Of a stretch of 64,000 nucleotides of DNA, positions 1-11,275 are shown in pieces. Every line of letters starts with the position of its first letter. Within the stretch, counting starts at the first letter, position 1. Position numbers and translations under genes: made by a program. This stretch comes from Prorocentrum cordatum (Eukaryota > Sar > Dinophyceae > Prorocentrales > Prorocentraceae), in NCBI GenBank assembly GCA_963575745.1, contig CAUYUJ010011214.1, positions 401,544-465,543 of the forward strand, read 5' to 3'. The notes under the pieces are model-generated. The model saw nothing but the letters and a program-made list of their open reading frames with translations. It had not been told where the DNA came from and did not search any database.

Positions 1-610
1 GTGCAAGAAGACCGTCTGGAAGGCAATAGTCAAACGACGTGTCTTTGCTGTGTGAACGCTGCGACTGTTACTTCGATTCCTTTTCCGCGGCGGCGAGGAC
101 AGACGCCTCCTAGGCAGCCAGCGCTGCAGCCGATGCGTCGCAGAGGCACGGCGTTTCAGTTCAGTTCAGTTCGGAGAGGAATGCGATGATGAATGAATCG
201 GAGGTCGGGGGGTGAGATCGCACAGGGAACGAGAACGATTGTGAGATCGATAGAACAAATCAGCAGCAGGAAGCACGCATCAGAGAGCGAATGCCGAAGC
301 GAGAACGCGCGAGAAGTTGGGGGCGGTGAGATCAAGTTCAGGGGCGCAGGGGCGCGTGCAACTCCCCGCCTGTGAGCCGAGAGGTTGATTGGACACAAGA
401 ATGGGTTTCCCGCTGCCCAGGCGAGCAGAGAAAAATATATGAGAGACTTGCACGGGGGAGTGGGCGCGAAGCTTGGACACCCGATTTTGGGCTGCAAGAC
501 AACAGTGCCACAAGTAACGCCGCGCGAAGTCGCGCAAGGTGCGGGCGAGAATGTGGCGCAAGCTATCGCGCCCGGCCATCGCCCCTTGTATCTTGGTTTG
601 AGTATTGGAC
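1..610. other. No gene recognised
   Basis: No open frame here resembles a known protein and both strands carry overlapping open frames of similar length, as expected of G+C-rich non-coding DNA. I see no array, hairpin or RNA gene. Confidence 0.5.
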
Positions 611-805
611 GGCCCTGAAGGGCATTCCATGGGCGGACCAATGGGCGAGCCACACACACACACACAAGTGTAAGGGTTGAGCGGCCTGTTGAGAGGCCCT
701 GGAGGGCATTCCATAGGCGGAAACGTGGGCGAGACACATGCGTGTTAGAGTGTTGAACGGCCCCGAACGTCATTCCACGGGCGGATGCACGGGCGAGACG
801 CACAC
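611..805. repeat. Degenerate tandem repeat, three units
   Basis: Three units begin with ggccct or ggcccc near 611, 695 and 759. Each continues with a cattcca(t/c)(g/a)ggcgga block and a gggcgag-cacac block. Spacing is 84 then 64 bases, so the units differ in length. A short CA microsatellite sits in the first unit. Confidence 0.6.
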
Positions 806-1298
806 AGCGTGGTAAATGCCACGGGGGCGGCACGCCGCGACACGCTTTCGCGAGATGGAGGAGCCGGACCGTGCCTGATGAGATGCCCTCCAGGTTCGAT
901 GGGAAGCCTGAAATGGTCTAACAACCGTTAGGACCGAATGCAAGATGGACGAATGGCCCGACAAATCGAGTGAAAGCGGCAATGGGATCAACGGGCTTCA
1001 AATATGAAGCGGCACTGGTGGGTGCCCAGCAATGGGGTGGCCGGATGGCCAAGGATGACGGGGCAACGGGCATGGAAGATAGAGGCAGGACATGCACGGG
1101 GGGGAGGGGGCGGACAGGAGAGGGAAGGGGGCCGAGAAGAGAAAGAAGAAGAGGGAAGGAAGGGAGAGAGCAAAGTGGACGACAGCAAGACGAGAGGCAT
1201 GGACGATAGAATTGCTCCCCCTTGCGTGGCGGGGCGGGGATATGGACCTCATCCCTGTTTATCGAATTCTCGCACACCTCTTTTGCCCAATGGTGCGG
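806..1298. other. No gene recognised
   Basis: No supported gene. The interval contains a purine-rich stretch at about 1095-1200. Open frames on both strands overlap one another and look like composition artefacts. Confidence 0.45.
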
Positions 1299-1299
1299 G

Positions 1300-1489
1300 T
1301 AGCCTGAAGCATGAAGGGAGACTGCGCGTAACTTTGTGTAGAAGCAGCAAAAGACGCAGCAACGTAGAACCGCGTGCATCGTCTAGAAAAGCAGTAGCCT
1401 GAAGCATGAGGCAAGACTGCGCATGGCACTGCGTGGCAGTAAACACGCGACGCAACAAATTAGAGCCGCGCAAGCCCCCAAGCGTTGAG
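1300..1489. repeat. Direct duplication, ~95-bp unit, two copies
   Basis: The string tagcctgaagcatga occurs at 1300 and 1395. It is followed in both units by gactgcgc and then by diverged acgc-aac and aga-ccgcg blocks. The second unit is clearly diverged from the first. Confidence 0.55.
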
Positions 1490-1574
1490 TTTGACACGCC
1501 GCGCGCCCGCCAATGTTTGGCTCAAGCATGTGCCCCGCAGCGGCTTTAGATGAAGACAAGTGGGCGCGTGGCCA

Positions 1575-1775
1575 AGCGAAGGGCGCCTGACCAGGAAAAG
1601 GGCGCTTGACCAGCAGGAGTGCACCCGGCGAGAGAAGGGCGCCTGACCAAGGACGCGTCGCCTGGCGGAAAACAGGGCGCCTGACCGAGAGAGGGGCGCC
1701 AGGTGACAGAAAGGCGCCTGGCCAAAGAAAGGGCGCTTGACCAAGAGAAGGGCGCCCGATCAAGAGAAGAATCTC
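1575..1775. repeat. Minisatellite, ~19-bp unit
   Basis: About eight units with the core gggcgcctgacca followed by a purine-rich spacer such as agagaa. Some units are doubled in length (about 38 bases). The units are diverged from one another, so the array looks old. Confidence 0.7.
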
Positions 1776-2190
1776 AAGAGACCGACGGGCACTTGACCTG
1801 GGAGTCTGGGCCGCGTCGAGCGGCGCGAGCCCTGCGCGCGCCTGGAAGTAGCGCGCGCCCATTAACACGCGGGTTCTGGGGAATGCCGGCCCATCCTCGG
1901 ATCAATATGGTTTCATCGGCAAGGCTTTTCACGAGCATTGGAATCCTTGTTCGAATAATATCAACCAAGCGTGCGGCACCGCAAAGAACCGCTACAACAT
2001 CTTGAGGCTCACCACGTCGCTCCTCGCAGGGAGCGTTCGGGATGGGTCCCCGACCGCATTGAAAATTCGCCAACTGACTTCGCAACGGGCACAGGATTGG
2101 CCTCCAAAGATGCATGCTCATGTCCGAGTCCTGGGCAGGCACACTATCTGCGACGTGGATATGTTGGCCCTCCTGAGCCTCGCCATGCAT
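1776..2190. other. No gene recognised
   Basis: Apparently single-copy sequence with no recognisable protein, RNA gene or repeat. Confidence 0.4.
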
Positions 2191-2191
2191 T

Positions 2192-2378
2192 TTGACAGAA
2201 AAGGTCTTACAACGCCAAGCTGGTGAATTGAAGTGGTCTGCGGAAGGGGTCCATCGTTCTGCTGGTGAGTTCAAGTGGCCTGCGGTGGGGTCCATTAGCC
2301 ATGCAATTCAACAGAAAAGGTCTTGCAACATCCTGCTGGTGAATTCAAATGGCCCGCCGAGGGGTCCACTTGGGTCAC
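2192..2378. repeat. Degenerate tandem repeat (gctggtgaattcaagtgg units)
   Basis: The gctggtga(a/g)ttcaa(g/a)tgg...ggggtcca block occurs at about 2219, 2261 and 2335. A longer block, cagaaaaggtctt(a/g)caac, precedes the first and third units. Spacing is 42 then 74 bases, suggesting a compound unit. Confidence 0.6.
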
Positions 2379-3097
2379 GGCGACTTCTGTCGACATCCCT
2401 CGTGTTTCCGGGGCTGAGCATGGCATATGGACCATGTGGGGAGGACTGGGCGGGTAGCCCGGCAGCAAAAGCAAGAGCGATAGTGGCAAAAGGGATGGGG
2501 GATGGAGACAACCAGCACCGGGGGAGGGCGCAGGCAGAGGGATAGATGGGCACAGGGAACTGGGAGGGGGATCTGGCGAGCGACGGGTCGATCCTGGCGA
2601 GGATTTTGCCCCCGAGCTGGAAGTGCGAGACACGGGTGAAATAAGCACTTTGTAAGTCAATGGTCTGCGTGCCGACGGTGGCAGACACGTTCGCAATGAT
2701 TGCTAAGAGAGTGCACGCTGATCGGTACGCGCCAACCGTTAGAGGCAACTGAGCGGCGACTGAGACCCGACGGGGAGACGCCGTGAAATCTGTGTTTCGG
2801 GAGCGACCCCACTCAACCTCCTCTCCAGTGGTGGCGTCCGACGAAACTGTTCAGAACTAGGCGGCGTCAACAGGGGCCCAAAAATGCGCCACCTTGGGCG
2901 GCTGTAATGTATGACGCCCCTGGGAGCCCTCCGCCGATCTGGGCGAAGGAAGGGCCCCAGGGCAAAGGAGGGTTAGTTGGGGGCCTAGGGCTTCCAAGTC
3001 ACGTTGGTCACAACACGTGGGAATAACGGGTGGTTCCACTGGATCGACATCGCTACATCCTACTGTCTCCATAAGGGGTCAGGGAGGCGGACAAATC

Positions 3098-3100
<3 letters not shown>
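2379..3100. other. No gene recognised
   Basis: Single-copy-looking sequence. Minus-strand open frames here are Pro/Ser/Leu-rich and show no domain pattern I recognise, so none is reported as a gene. Confidence 0.4.

Positions 3101-3136
<36 letters not shown>
3101..3136. repeat. Uninterrupted poly-C tract, 36 bases
   Basis: Thirty-six consecutive C bases lie between a g at 3100 and a tctc run. The complementary G tract could form G-quadruplexes. Homopolymer length is also prone to sequencing error. Confidence 0.85.
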
Positions 3137-3138
<2 letters not shown>

Positions 3139-4430
3139 TCAAAGATATGATGGCCGTCTAGAGGGCAAGATACGCCACAGTTGCTAGCGCATCATAGTGG
3201 GGAAGGGGGTCAATTATTCGATGTGCAAGTGTGAAGTACATCCCATGGCATAGCAGCGTGGCGAGGACGAGTCGCAACGCACGATAAACATGTAGAGCAA
3301 ACACCAGCGCCGTGCGGGCTGGAATACAAAGGCCCCATCATGGGAAGGAAGGGGCGGGAGGGGAACGAGCAACCGCCGATACGGTGACATGTATGCAACG
3401 AAGGGGGCGCCTGGGCTGGGCAATCGGGCCGGGCAGATGGCGCTCCATTATATCGCAATGGTCCCAGGTTGTAGTGCGCAATGCCGCTCTCTGTCGAAAC
3501 GCACGCTTGCGCCACACAGACTGCCGAAGCAGCGTGTGTTGCCTCTGGCCACCCTGACAAGACACCTCCCCCTAAGCTCCCCCTCCGCCCCCAGAACTGG
3601 TTACACAGCGAGAGTGGAACACGCAACTAATAATACTAATATCCCAATTTGGGCACGTAGGCTACGGCCTGCGGGGGAAAGTAATTTCGCCCCGCGGGGA
3701 GGTAGGCCCGAGCCTATCGGAAAGACGGGGGTAGCGGGATGAGCTGGGAGAGAGCAAGGGCACCGGGGTAGCACAATGGCAAAGAAGGATGGGGTAGCAG
3801 TGGTGGAAACAGGATGAAGGATGGATCGCTGGTGTCGCCACAGCTCCCTAACCTTTGGGGGCTTGTGAGGGTGCTGGTCGAGAGTGCCAGAGTTGCACTC
3901 TCTTACCAGCGCCCCGTGCGTCCCTCACAAGGATCGACCTCGAAGGATGCGGGTAGCCTTTGGCACGGGGAACGAGAGGCGGAGGAGGAGGAGGAGGATG
4001 AGGAGGAAACCGCGGGCCCGAGCGGGCCTGGTGATGTTCGCGCCGCCCTCAGGTGGGCAACCGCGACGAGGTCCCCCCCCCCCCCACGAACAATATCACA
4101 CATTTCATCCTCGTTTCCAGATTTCTCGATGTCTCTCAGTTTCCCTCACTTCCGCTTACCGTAAACGCGTTGAGGCCAGGACGGGCAGCATGTATTGTTC
4201 TTATCGACGGCGTACAACTTGGCTTGAATACGGCCGTAGGATCAAGGTAGTCCTTCGGCTCTGATTTTCGGCACGAACGCATCGTATTCACATCTCCGTC
4301 AAGGCATTCAATAGGATTGGGCGCTCAGCGCGAACCCATCATATTCACCTTTTCTTAAACGAGTGGAACAACTACTCCGCATCGGCATTGGCACTAAAAA
4401 GGAAACGCGCACATGCCAAACATGCTTTTC
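3137..4430. other. No gene recognised
   Basis: Open frames occur on both strands, the longest 138 codons on the minus strand at 3210-3626. None shows a recognisable domain. A short GGA run lies at about 3980-4010 and a C run at about 4072-4084. A short hidden exon cannot be excluded. Confidence 0.4.
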
Positions 4431-4489
4431 AAACTACTTCAAACAATAGTGATGACGATTGGCACAGCACTCGCACCCAAAACCAGCAT

Positions 4490-4805
4490 GTACACTCATC
4501 GACCACCAGCCCACCACGACAACCACAACGACAGCATCATCCACAGCAGCTATCACGACAGCTACTACGACAACCTCCACGGCAGCCACCACGACAGCTA
4601 CCACGACAGCTGCCGCGAGAACCTCCACGGCACCCACCACCACAACTACCATTACAGCTACCACGACTGCCACCACATCAACTATTACTGCAACGCGACA
4701 GCCGCCTTGTCTGCCTCCACGGCAGCAAGACGACAGCCACCACGGCGGCAACACAACAGCCACCGCGACAGCCACCACGACAATTACAGCTACCACTACA
4801 GCTAG
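4490..4805. repeat. Triplet-based minisatellite, ccacgacagcta-type units
   Basis: About 300 bases built from cac, gac, agc, aac and acc triplets, often as a 12-base unit near ccacgacagcta. Open frames across it are Thr-, His- or Val-rich on both strands, which marks them as repeat translations. Confidence 0.7.
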
Positions 4806-5059
4806 CAGCACAGCTTACTTGCACGTGATTGGAGCAAGAGCACCAGGGCAACATGTTCGACACTTCAGCACATCGTTTTCGGGCGCTCTCACCGTCGTGC
4901 CGTAAACGAACACTTGTTGGCGCAAGAATTTCTGTGAAATTGGCTGCCTGCCAGCCCTGGCCAGGACCTCCCTCCTCGCTGGACACGCGTGATATGAATG
5001 AAGGCTGAATGCGCAGTATTGCCCTCAGAAATCTGCAGTTCAAACTATTCGGCTTACGG

Positions 5060-6730
5060 GCCTCAGCGACACTGGGCCACGCAGAATTAAGCCCGTGAAG
5101 ATGCCAGGGCTATCACACGGTGTCGGGTTATCACACGGGGGCGGACATAACATGACACGTTCGCTCAGCGATGGGGCGCCCATATCGGGAGAATAGGACG
5201 TTAAGCGCAGCCTTGATTCTGTAACGGGGCATGGCTATCACACCCTCCGAAGACACTGGTCGGGCGGGCGTGAAATTAAATAAGACATTCGCTCAGGGAT
5301 GAAGCTTCCATATCGAGCGGGCGGGCGGGACATTACATGCAACCGTCGCTCTGTCATGTGATGGTGACGGGAGAACATCGCACAACCGCCGAAGACGCTG
5401 GTCGGTCGGGCGGGACATTAACTGACACCGGCCCTTAGGGATGGTGTGTCCAAGCGGGCGGGCGGGACCTTGAATATAATGTTCATTCTTCGATATGAGA
5501 GACTGAAGGAATAATCTGTCAAAACCGCAGAAAACGCAGGCCGGGTAGGCAGGACACTACATGAAACCATCACTCAGTGATGGAGCGTCCATATCGGGAA
5601 GGCGGGACATGAAATGCAACTTTCATTTTGTGATGGGACAGTGCTGGGGGAAAATTTGCCGCAATCGCCCACAATGCCAGTCGGGCGGGCGGGGCAGTAA
5701 ATGAAACTATCATTCATGGAGGGGTGTTCAATCGGGCAGGTGGGGCATTAAATGCAACTTTCCATGTAATGGGACAAGTTTTCGGAACACTTTGCCACAA
5801 CCGCCGCGGATGTCGAGCGGGCGGGGCCTTAAATTCACCCGTCCACCATCCACCAGTGACGGGGCGTTCATCGCGGGTGGGCGGTACATGAGAAGCATCT
5901 TTTGCTTTGTGCTTTAAGAACTTCATGGGGACATATATCGTGTATCGCTCCCTCCAAAAAACGCTGGGCGAGCGGGCAAGACGTCAAATGAAGCCTACAT
6001 TCCTGTGATGGGAGCTGGTTAGAAGGAACTCGACTTCAACCGCCGCAAACGCCGGTCGGGTAGGGCGGGACATACAAATATACCTTCACTTAGTAATGGG
6101 GCGTCCATCTGGCCGGCGAGACATCACAGTCAACCATCGCCCTACGATGGGGCAGGGTTGGTGGAAATCATCTCAGACCCTCCGAAGACATTTGTCGAGC
6201 GGTCTCGACATCAAATCAAACTTTCACTCCGACCTGGGGCGCCCGTATCGGGCGGGCGGATCATCAAATGCAGCCATCACTAAGTATTGGGAGACAAGTG
6301 TAAGAAAATATACCACACCCGCCGAAAACACCGGTCGGGCGGGCGGGGCAGGAAATGAAACCTTCACCCAGGGACGGGGGCGCCCAATCGGGCGGGCGGG
6401 CGGGGCATTCAATGAAACCTTCGCTCTGTGATGGGGAGGTAAAGCTAAAGCATATCACAACCTCCGAAGACGGCGGTCGTGCGGGCGGGACATCAAACGA
6501 CTTGTGCACTAAGTGAAATTTGCGACGAATATATCGGGCGGGCGGGACATGACTTGCAATCTACGCTCTGTGATGGGGCAGGGTTGTTAGAGCATATTAC
6601 ATTCCCTGAAGACCTTGGTTGGGCAGGCGGGGCATAACATGAAACCTTGGCTCATGGACGGGGCGCTCGCATCGGGCAGGCGAGACATTAAATGCAGCCT
6701 CCGCTTCATTAAATGCAGCCTCCGCTTTTG
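5060..6730. repeat. Satellite array with gggcgggacattaaatg core
   Basis: The interval is filled with diverged units, each carrying a (g/t)cgggcgggcgg(g/a)(a/g)cat core, an aatg(a/c)aac block, a tgtgatgggg block, and in longer units a cacaaccgccgaagac block. The apparent higher-order unit is about 160-180 bases made of two half units. It resumes at 7215-7390 after other sequence. No gene is supported inside it. Confidence 0.75.
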
Positions 6731-6904
6731 GATGGGGGAAGTGGTATTCCCCAATCAGTGCTTGCACTGAAGTGGTCCTAGCGGAAGTTGAAGGATTTGG
6801 CGAAAGTTCCCCGCCGATTTTGGTGGCAGGCTGGGTTCCCGGGTTCCCGGTTCCGGGTTCTGGGCTGATTTCGGAGGGCGGCGAGGTTCCCGGGTTCCCG
6901 AGTT

Positions 6905-7165
6905 CCTGGTCGATTTTCTGATCGATCGGTCTCACCATCGATCTCATTACCGATTTCTCGATCGATCTCACCATCGATTTCACAATCGATCTCATTATCA
7001 ATCTCACAAGCGATCTCGCTAGAGATCGCATGAGCGATCTCGCGATCGATCTCACTATCGATCTCATTTAATCGATTTCTTTCTCGGTCTCACGATCGAC
7101 CTTACAATCGTCCTCACTATCGATCCCATGATCGATCTCACTATCGATCTCTCAATCGATCTCAG
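6905..7165. repeat. atcgatctca short tandem repeat
   Basis: About twenty copies of a 10-14-base unit around (c/g)atcgatctca(c/t)(t/c). The block is rich in GATC and interrupts the satellite on either side of it. Minus-strand open frames of the type RSIVRSI are its translation. Confidence 0.75.
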
Positions 7166-7214
7166 CATCCATAGTATCATTTTTCAAATCATCCACTGAT
7201 TGGGTTTTCTCAGG

Positions 7215-7395
7215 TGTAATAAGAAAACATACCCCACCCTGCGAAGACGCTAGGCGGGGGCGGGACATTAAATGAAACCTTCGTTCACGGGTGGGCCGTC
7301 CAGATCGGGCGGGGGCAACTGTATCGCAACCGCCGAATGCACCAGTCGGGAGGCGGGACAATCAACGAAAGCATCACCTAGTGATGCCCCATCCC
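7215..7395. repeat. Continuation of the gggcgggacatt satellite
   Basis: It carries the same gcgggacattaaatgaaacc core and cacc(c/a)tgcgaagac block as the array at 5060-6730. Confidence 0.6.
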
Positions 7396-8000
7396 ACCCC
7401 AGAGGCGGAACTCGACGGCGGAACCTTGTGGCGGAACCCATGGTAAAAGTCTGCGGTTGATCTCTATTGTGGAATTTCATGGGCGGACCCTTATGGCGGA
7501 ACCTTATGCCGGACCTCTATGGTGGAAGCTTAGGTTCTTGCCCCATAGGTTGTTGCTCCATAGCTCCCGCCCCATAGGCTCCCGCCCCATAGGTTCCCAC
7601 CCCATGGGCTCCGGCCCCATAAGTTTTTGATCCATAGGTCCCTGCCCCGCAGATTCTAGCCTCATAGCTTCGCCTCCCATAGCTTCCCGTCCCATGGGTT
7701 CCAGCCCCATGTGTTGACGCCCCATGGATTCCCGCCTCATGGGTTCCTGCCCCATGGGTTCCCGCCCTAAGGGGTCCCACCCCCTGGGTTCCCACACCAT
7801 AGGTTCCTGCCGAATAGGTTTTCGCCCCATGGGTCCCTGCCCCAAAGATTCCCGCCCGATAAGTTCGTCCCACAGGTTCTGCCGCGTGGGTTCCCGCCCC
7901 ACAGGTCCCCCCCCCTTAGGTTCCCGCCCCATAGATTCCCATCCTGTGGATTCGCGCCACAGTGGTGCTGGCCCCATGGGTTCCCGCCCCAAGGAGATCC
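7395..8000. repeat. Minisatellite, ggttcccgccccatag-type units
   Basis: Roughly thirty diverged 15-20-base units alternate ggttcc with (c/t)gccccat(a/g)gg. Both strands carry open frames with short peptide periods (SRPMGS on plus, REPMG on minus). These are translations of the array, not genes. Confidence 0.8.
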
Positions 8001-8079
8001 CAAGGAATCCTCACACCGAGATATGTGCAAGACCTCAGATGGATACTTGGCGCGGCTCACACGGAGGTCGCAGGTGTGT

Positions 8080-8130
8080 TGAAGACGTTGTCGTCGTCGT
8101 CGCTGCCGCCGCCGCCGCTGTCGCCGTCGC

Positions 8131-8163
<33 letters not shown>

Positions 8164-8640
8164 CGTCATCGCCGTCGCCGTCGCCGTCGCCGTCGCCATC
8201 GCCTTCGCCGTCGCCGTCGCCGTTGCCGTCGCCGTCGCCCTCGCCGTCGCCGTCGCCGTCACCGTCGCCTGTCGTCGTCGCCGTCGTCGTGGTCCTTGTT
8301 TGCGCGTGCCGGCTCCCTGTCGCCATCGTCGTCGCCGTCGTCGTGGCCGCCGCCGCAGCCGCCGCCGCCGCCGCCGCCGTCTTCGTCATCGTCGTCGTCG
8401 TCGTTGTCGTCATCGTCGTCGTCGTCGCCAACGTCATCGTCGTCGTCGTCGCCATCGTCATCGTCGTCTTCGTCGTCGTCGTCCGCGTCGTCGTCGCCGT
8501 CGCCGTCGTGGTCGTCGTGGTCGCCGCCGTCGTCGTCGTCGTCATCGTCGTCATCATCGTCGTCGTCGACGCCGCCGTCGCCCGTCGTCGACGCCATTGT
8601 CGTGGTCCTCGTTTGCGCGTGCCGGCTCCCTGTCGCCAAG
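8080..8640. repeat. gtc/gcc triplet array with embedded duplicated segment
   Basis: About 560 bases of gtc and gcc triplets with few interruptions. A non-triplet segment of about 55 bases (tggtcct(t/c)gtttgcgcgtg...) occurs at about 8290 and again at about 8605. This shows that a larger block has been duplicated inside the array. The Val/Ala-, Asp/Gly- and Ser/Pro-rich frames are artefacts. Confidence 0.85.
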
Positions 8641-9330
8641 GGAGCCCCCCCCGGTTCGAACCCGGGGGCGGGGCTTCCAAGCGCCCACAGAATGCGCTCT
8701 TTCACGGTTCTGCCACTCATGGGAACCCTCGGGCGGCTATCAGAGGGCCTTTCACGGCCTGCGCCGCCACCGCTCAGGTTTGGAATCCAAATTCGGAGCT
8801 TCAGTTGTAGCCATTCTGCCCGCGGGGAGGTCTCGGCGGCGAGTCTAGGTACTTTTTTTTATGTCAGGAGGGAAAAAGACACACATAAGCGTCGATTCCA
8901 AAGAGTAGATGGTAACATATGAGAAGCGGGGGGAAGACGAAAGTCCAGAAATATTAGAGAATACAGGAGATCCTGGGATTTGTGTCTATCTAGCTGTGTG
9001 TCCTTGGGCCCTCTTCGTTCAAATTGGTTGAACCGAGTTGTTGGGTTTTGGCTCTAGGGCAGGGTTGCTAAACGTTGGGGCACTCCTGAGTTTCAAAGAG
9101 GGTGCAACCTGGCCCCCCTAAAAAGCCTCTCTGGTCTTTTGTCCGTCGGGCGAGGTATGTAAGGAATGCTGTTGCAGGCGGCCAGAGGCCGCAACGCAGA
9201 CGGTGGGAGTGCGGTCTCAGCAGCGAGGCCTTTTGCAAGGCGCGCAGCTCTTCCCATGGTGCGCTTCTGTTTTGGCGCGCTGCTTACGACATGGACGAAG
9301 AGGTCATGAAGGGTGAGTGCAACCCTCCTG
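8641..9330. other. No gene recognised
   Basis: No tandem array. An imperfect match to a tRNA T-arm occurs at about 8650 but no cloverleaf can be drawn. The plus-strand frames leading into the RNase H relic are not recognisable. Confidence 0.4.
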
Positions 9331-9463
9331 CCTCACCCCTTTCGCTTGTGCTGCTGCTGAACCCATCCCTCGCCTCTTCGCTGAGAGACTGCTTGTCTCT
9401 CGTGCTGTCCTCCATCCCTGTGCCACTGTGCCAGAGCGCTGGTGTGACCGTGGGCCAGCCTCC

Positions 9464-9800
9464 ATGGCTGGACACATTTTTCTTGATGGCAGCTGGATGG
9501 ACCAGCATCGCGGCGCCGCCTCTGAGGCAGTCACTTGGATAGTTGCCGCCGTCGACCCTGGCATTCACCGAACTCTGTCGGCCATGTGCGGCGCCTTGCG
9601 AAATCTGTACCAGGACATCGACGCAGCGGAGCTTTTTGCTTTCAATCGAGCACTGCTGTACGCAGCTCCAGGCGCAGCGTGTCACACTGCCCCCCGATCG
9701 ATCACGATCGATCTCCATGCTTCTGTTCTTGCCAAACGAAGGCGACGGTGACAACGCCCACCTCTGGCCTCCCTTTGGGCACGCGGTGGCGCAAGCGGCT
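9464..9800 (+). pseudogene. Orphan RNase H type I domain fragment (retroelement relic)
   Basis: The plus-strand frame through 9464-9751 gives HIFLDGSW, then DAAELFAFNRALL, then ITIDLHASV. This is the usual order of an RNase H domain: a first Asp in DGS, a Glu in the A-E-L helix, and an Asp in a following strand. After 9751 the likely continuation (NAHLWPPFGHAV, as in the W-x3-W region of LINE RNases H) is in another frame, so at least one frameshift is present. There is no reverse transcriptase attached on the 5' side. By family knowledge the enzyme would cut RNA in RNA-DNA hybrids during LINE replication. This copy is a fragment. A purine-rich tract follows at about 9840. The domain assignment is by motif only. 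Confidence 0.5.
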
Positions 9801-9839
9801 TATGGCGCGCTGCGAGGCCGATCGCGGCGCCGGGCTCTT

Positions 9840-10030
9840 GCCCAGGACGAGGAGAGGCGAGGAGAGAGGAAAAGGAGGAAGGCGGGAAAAGGAGGGGGGG
9901 GATGAGTCCCGGGATGAGGAGGGGGACAAACCCAGATGAGAGAGCGCGCCGAGCTCGGTGATTGGATGGACGAGAGCGGCAGGGAGGAGGAAGAGGAGGA
10001 AGAGCAGGAGGAGCAGTAGGAGGAGGACCA
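9840..10030. repeat. Purine-rich GGA tract
   Basis: Imperfect gga/gag-rich sequence in two blocks, about 9840-9930 and 9980-10030, that separates the RNase H relic from the inverted minisatellite arm. Confidence 0.55.
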
Positions 10031-10515
10031 GTGTGGACCCTAGACGCATCGACGATATTGCAATGAACCCTCCCCCGAAGTTCCGTTCGCAGGTCCCTTC
10101 CCTTCGCAGTTCCCTCGCTAAGGCGAGAAAGACATTTTGAAAACGGCCCGGTCCCCATGTTTGAAGCCGCTGCAGCTGTTCAAACGAATGCGTTCGACGT
10201 GTAGGCGAGAGCCACATTTTGGAAAGGACCCGACCTCTATTGAAGCCGCTGCAATTCTTCAGACGAGGGTACGCGGCGCAGATGCGAACGCTACATTTTG
10301 AAACCGGCCCAGCCTCCATATTCGAAGCTGGTGCATTCTTAACTGCAAGACGAATGCGCGCAACGCTAAGGCGAGAGCCACATGTTCAGAACCGCCCGCC
10401 AAGCATCCTCGAAGCTACTGCAACTTTTAAGAGAAGTGCGCGCAGCGCTAAGGCGAGAACCACATGTTGAAAACCACCTGGCCTCCGTCCGTGAAGCTGT
10501 CGTAAATTTCAAGCT
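10015..10515 (-). repeat. Left arm of a long inverted repeat (minisatellite inside)
   Basis: Four to five units of about 80-110 bases share the core gctaaggcgagagccacat followed by ttgaaa-ccggcc. The reverse complement matches the plus-strand units at 17045-17430 (tttcaaaatgtggctctcgc, then tagcgccgcgcac). Outside the minisatellite, about 10018-10075 (ccagtgtggaccctag...caatgaaccctccc) matches the reverse complement of about 17704-17762. The two arms therefore have the same internal order in opposite orientation. Confidence 0.7.
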
Positions 10516-10619
10516 TCAGGTCTCAAAGGGTTGGGAAGTCTCAAGCAAAACGCCTGGTCCGCCCTACTGACACGTCTGGGGGTCTGCGGGTGCGAAGTGG
10601 AAGAGTTATGTATGAAGAA

Positions 10620-10870
10620 AAGAATAGGGGGGGAGATGGAGGAGGAGGAGGAGGAGGACGAGGAGGAGGAGGAGGAGGAGCAGGAGGAGGTGGAAGAGGT
10701 TGAGGAGGAGTTGGAAGAGGAGGAGGTGGAGGAGGTGGAGGTAGAGGAATAGGGGGAGAAGGTTAGGGAGGAGGATGAGGAGGAGGGATCCCGCCGCCGC
10801 GCAGAAGAGAAGAAGGAGGAGGAGGTGGAGGAGGAAGAGGAGGAGGAGGAGGAAGGGGGGAGGAGGTCGC
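10620..10870. repeat. GGA/GAG microsatellite
   Basis: Nearly pure gga/gag triplets with a few interruptions. Glu-rich plus-strand and Ser/Leu-rich minus-strand frames are translations of the array. Confidence 0.85.
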
Positions 10871-11054
10871 TCGTTCCGGCAGGCTGGCACGACGGAGGCG
10901 GGCGGCCCGCCGCCGGCGCCCCCGCCGCCGCCAGATCGCGCAGGCGGCCTCTCGCGCCGACGCCGCGGCGGGTGCTGCCGCGGCTGTGTCGGCAGTGCTG
11001 CCGCTGCTCCTGCTGCTCCTGTTGTCCAAAGTTCAGAGGAGGGACCGGTACGGC

Positions 11055-11275
11055 CGGGAGCTTCTGGATAGCGTTTCGCTCCTCCGGAAAAGGTCCACCA
11101 CGCTTCGGAGCGACACGGTATCCACGTCCCCATTTCCAAGCGCCAGTCTCCCGAGCTTTTCCGAGCCTCCCGCCCCGCGGAGCAGAGCGACACGCTATTC
11201 GCTTGCAGTGCATAGCGTGTCGCCGGGGTTGCCGCCGCGACATGCTAGGCAAAAACGCCTCACCGTACCGATACC
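11055..11275. repeat. Dispersed ~220-bp repeat with hairpin, copy 1
   Basis: This segment is clearly related to 36018-36236, including a shared block cccgagcttttccgagcctc. It contains a perfect 12-bp inverted repeat, gcgacacgctat at 11187-11198 and its complement at 11212-11223, with a 13-base loop. A diverged third copy of the arm (gcgacatgct) follows at 11236. The function is unknown. Two copies and a hairpin are compatible with a short non-autonomous element. Confidence 0.65.

Noticed and set aside
1511-1526. Possible further relict leader (tttggctcaag at 1516-1526)
   Set aside because: Only eleven bases match, the upstream part differs and no gene follows. This is compatible with chance.
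8640-8690. tRNA-like T-arm (ggttcgaacc flanked by c and g runs)
   Set aside because: The sequence is simply palindromic. Neither strand has a D-arm, anticodon arm or acceptor stem at proper spacing, and one side is triplet repeat.
7724-8848. 374-codon plus-strand ORF with Val/Ala run and Arg-rich tail
   Set aside because: It crosses two unrelated arrays and is explained by their composition.
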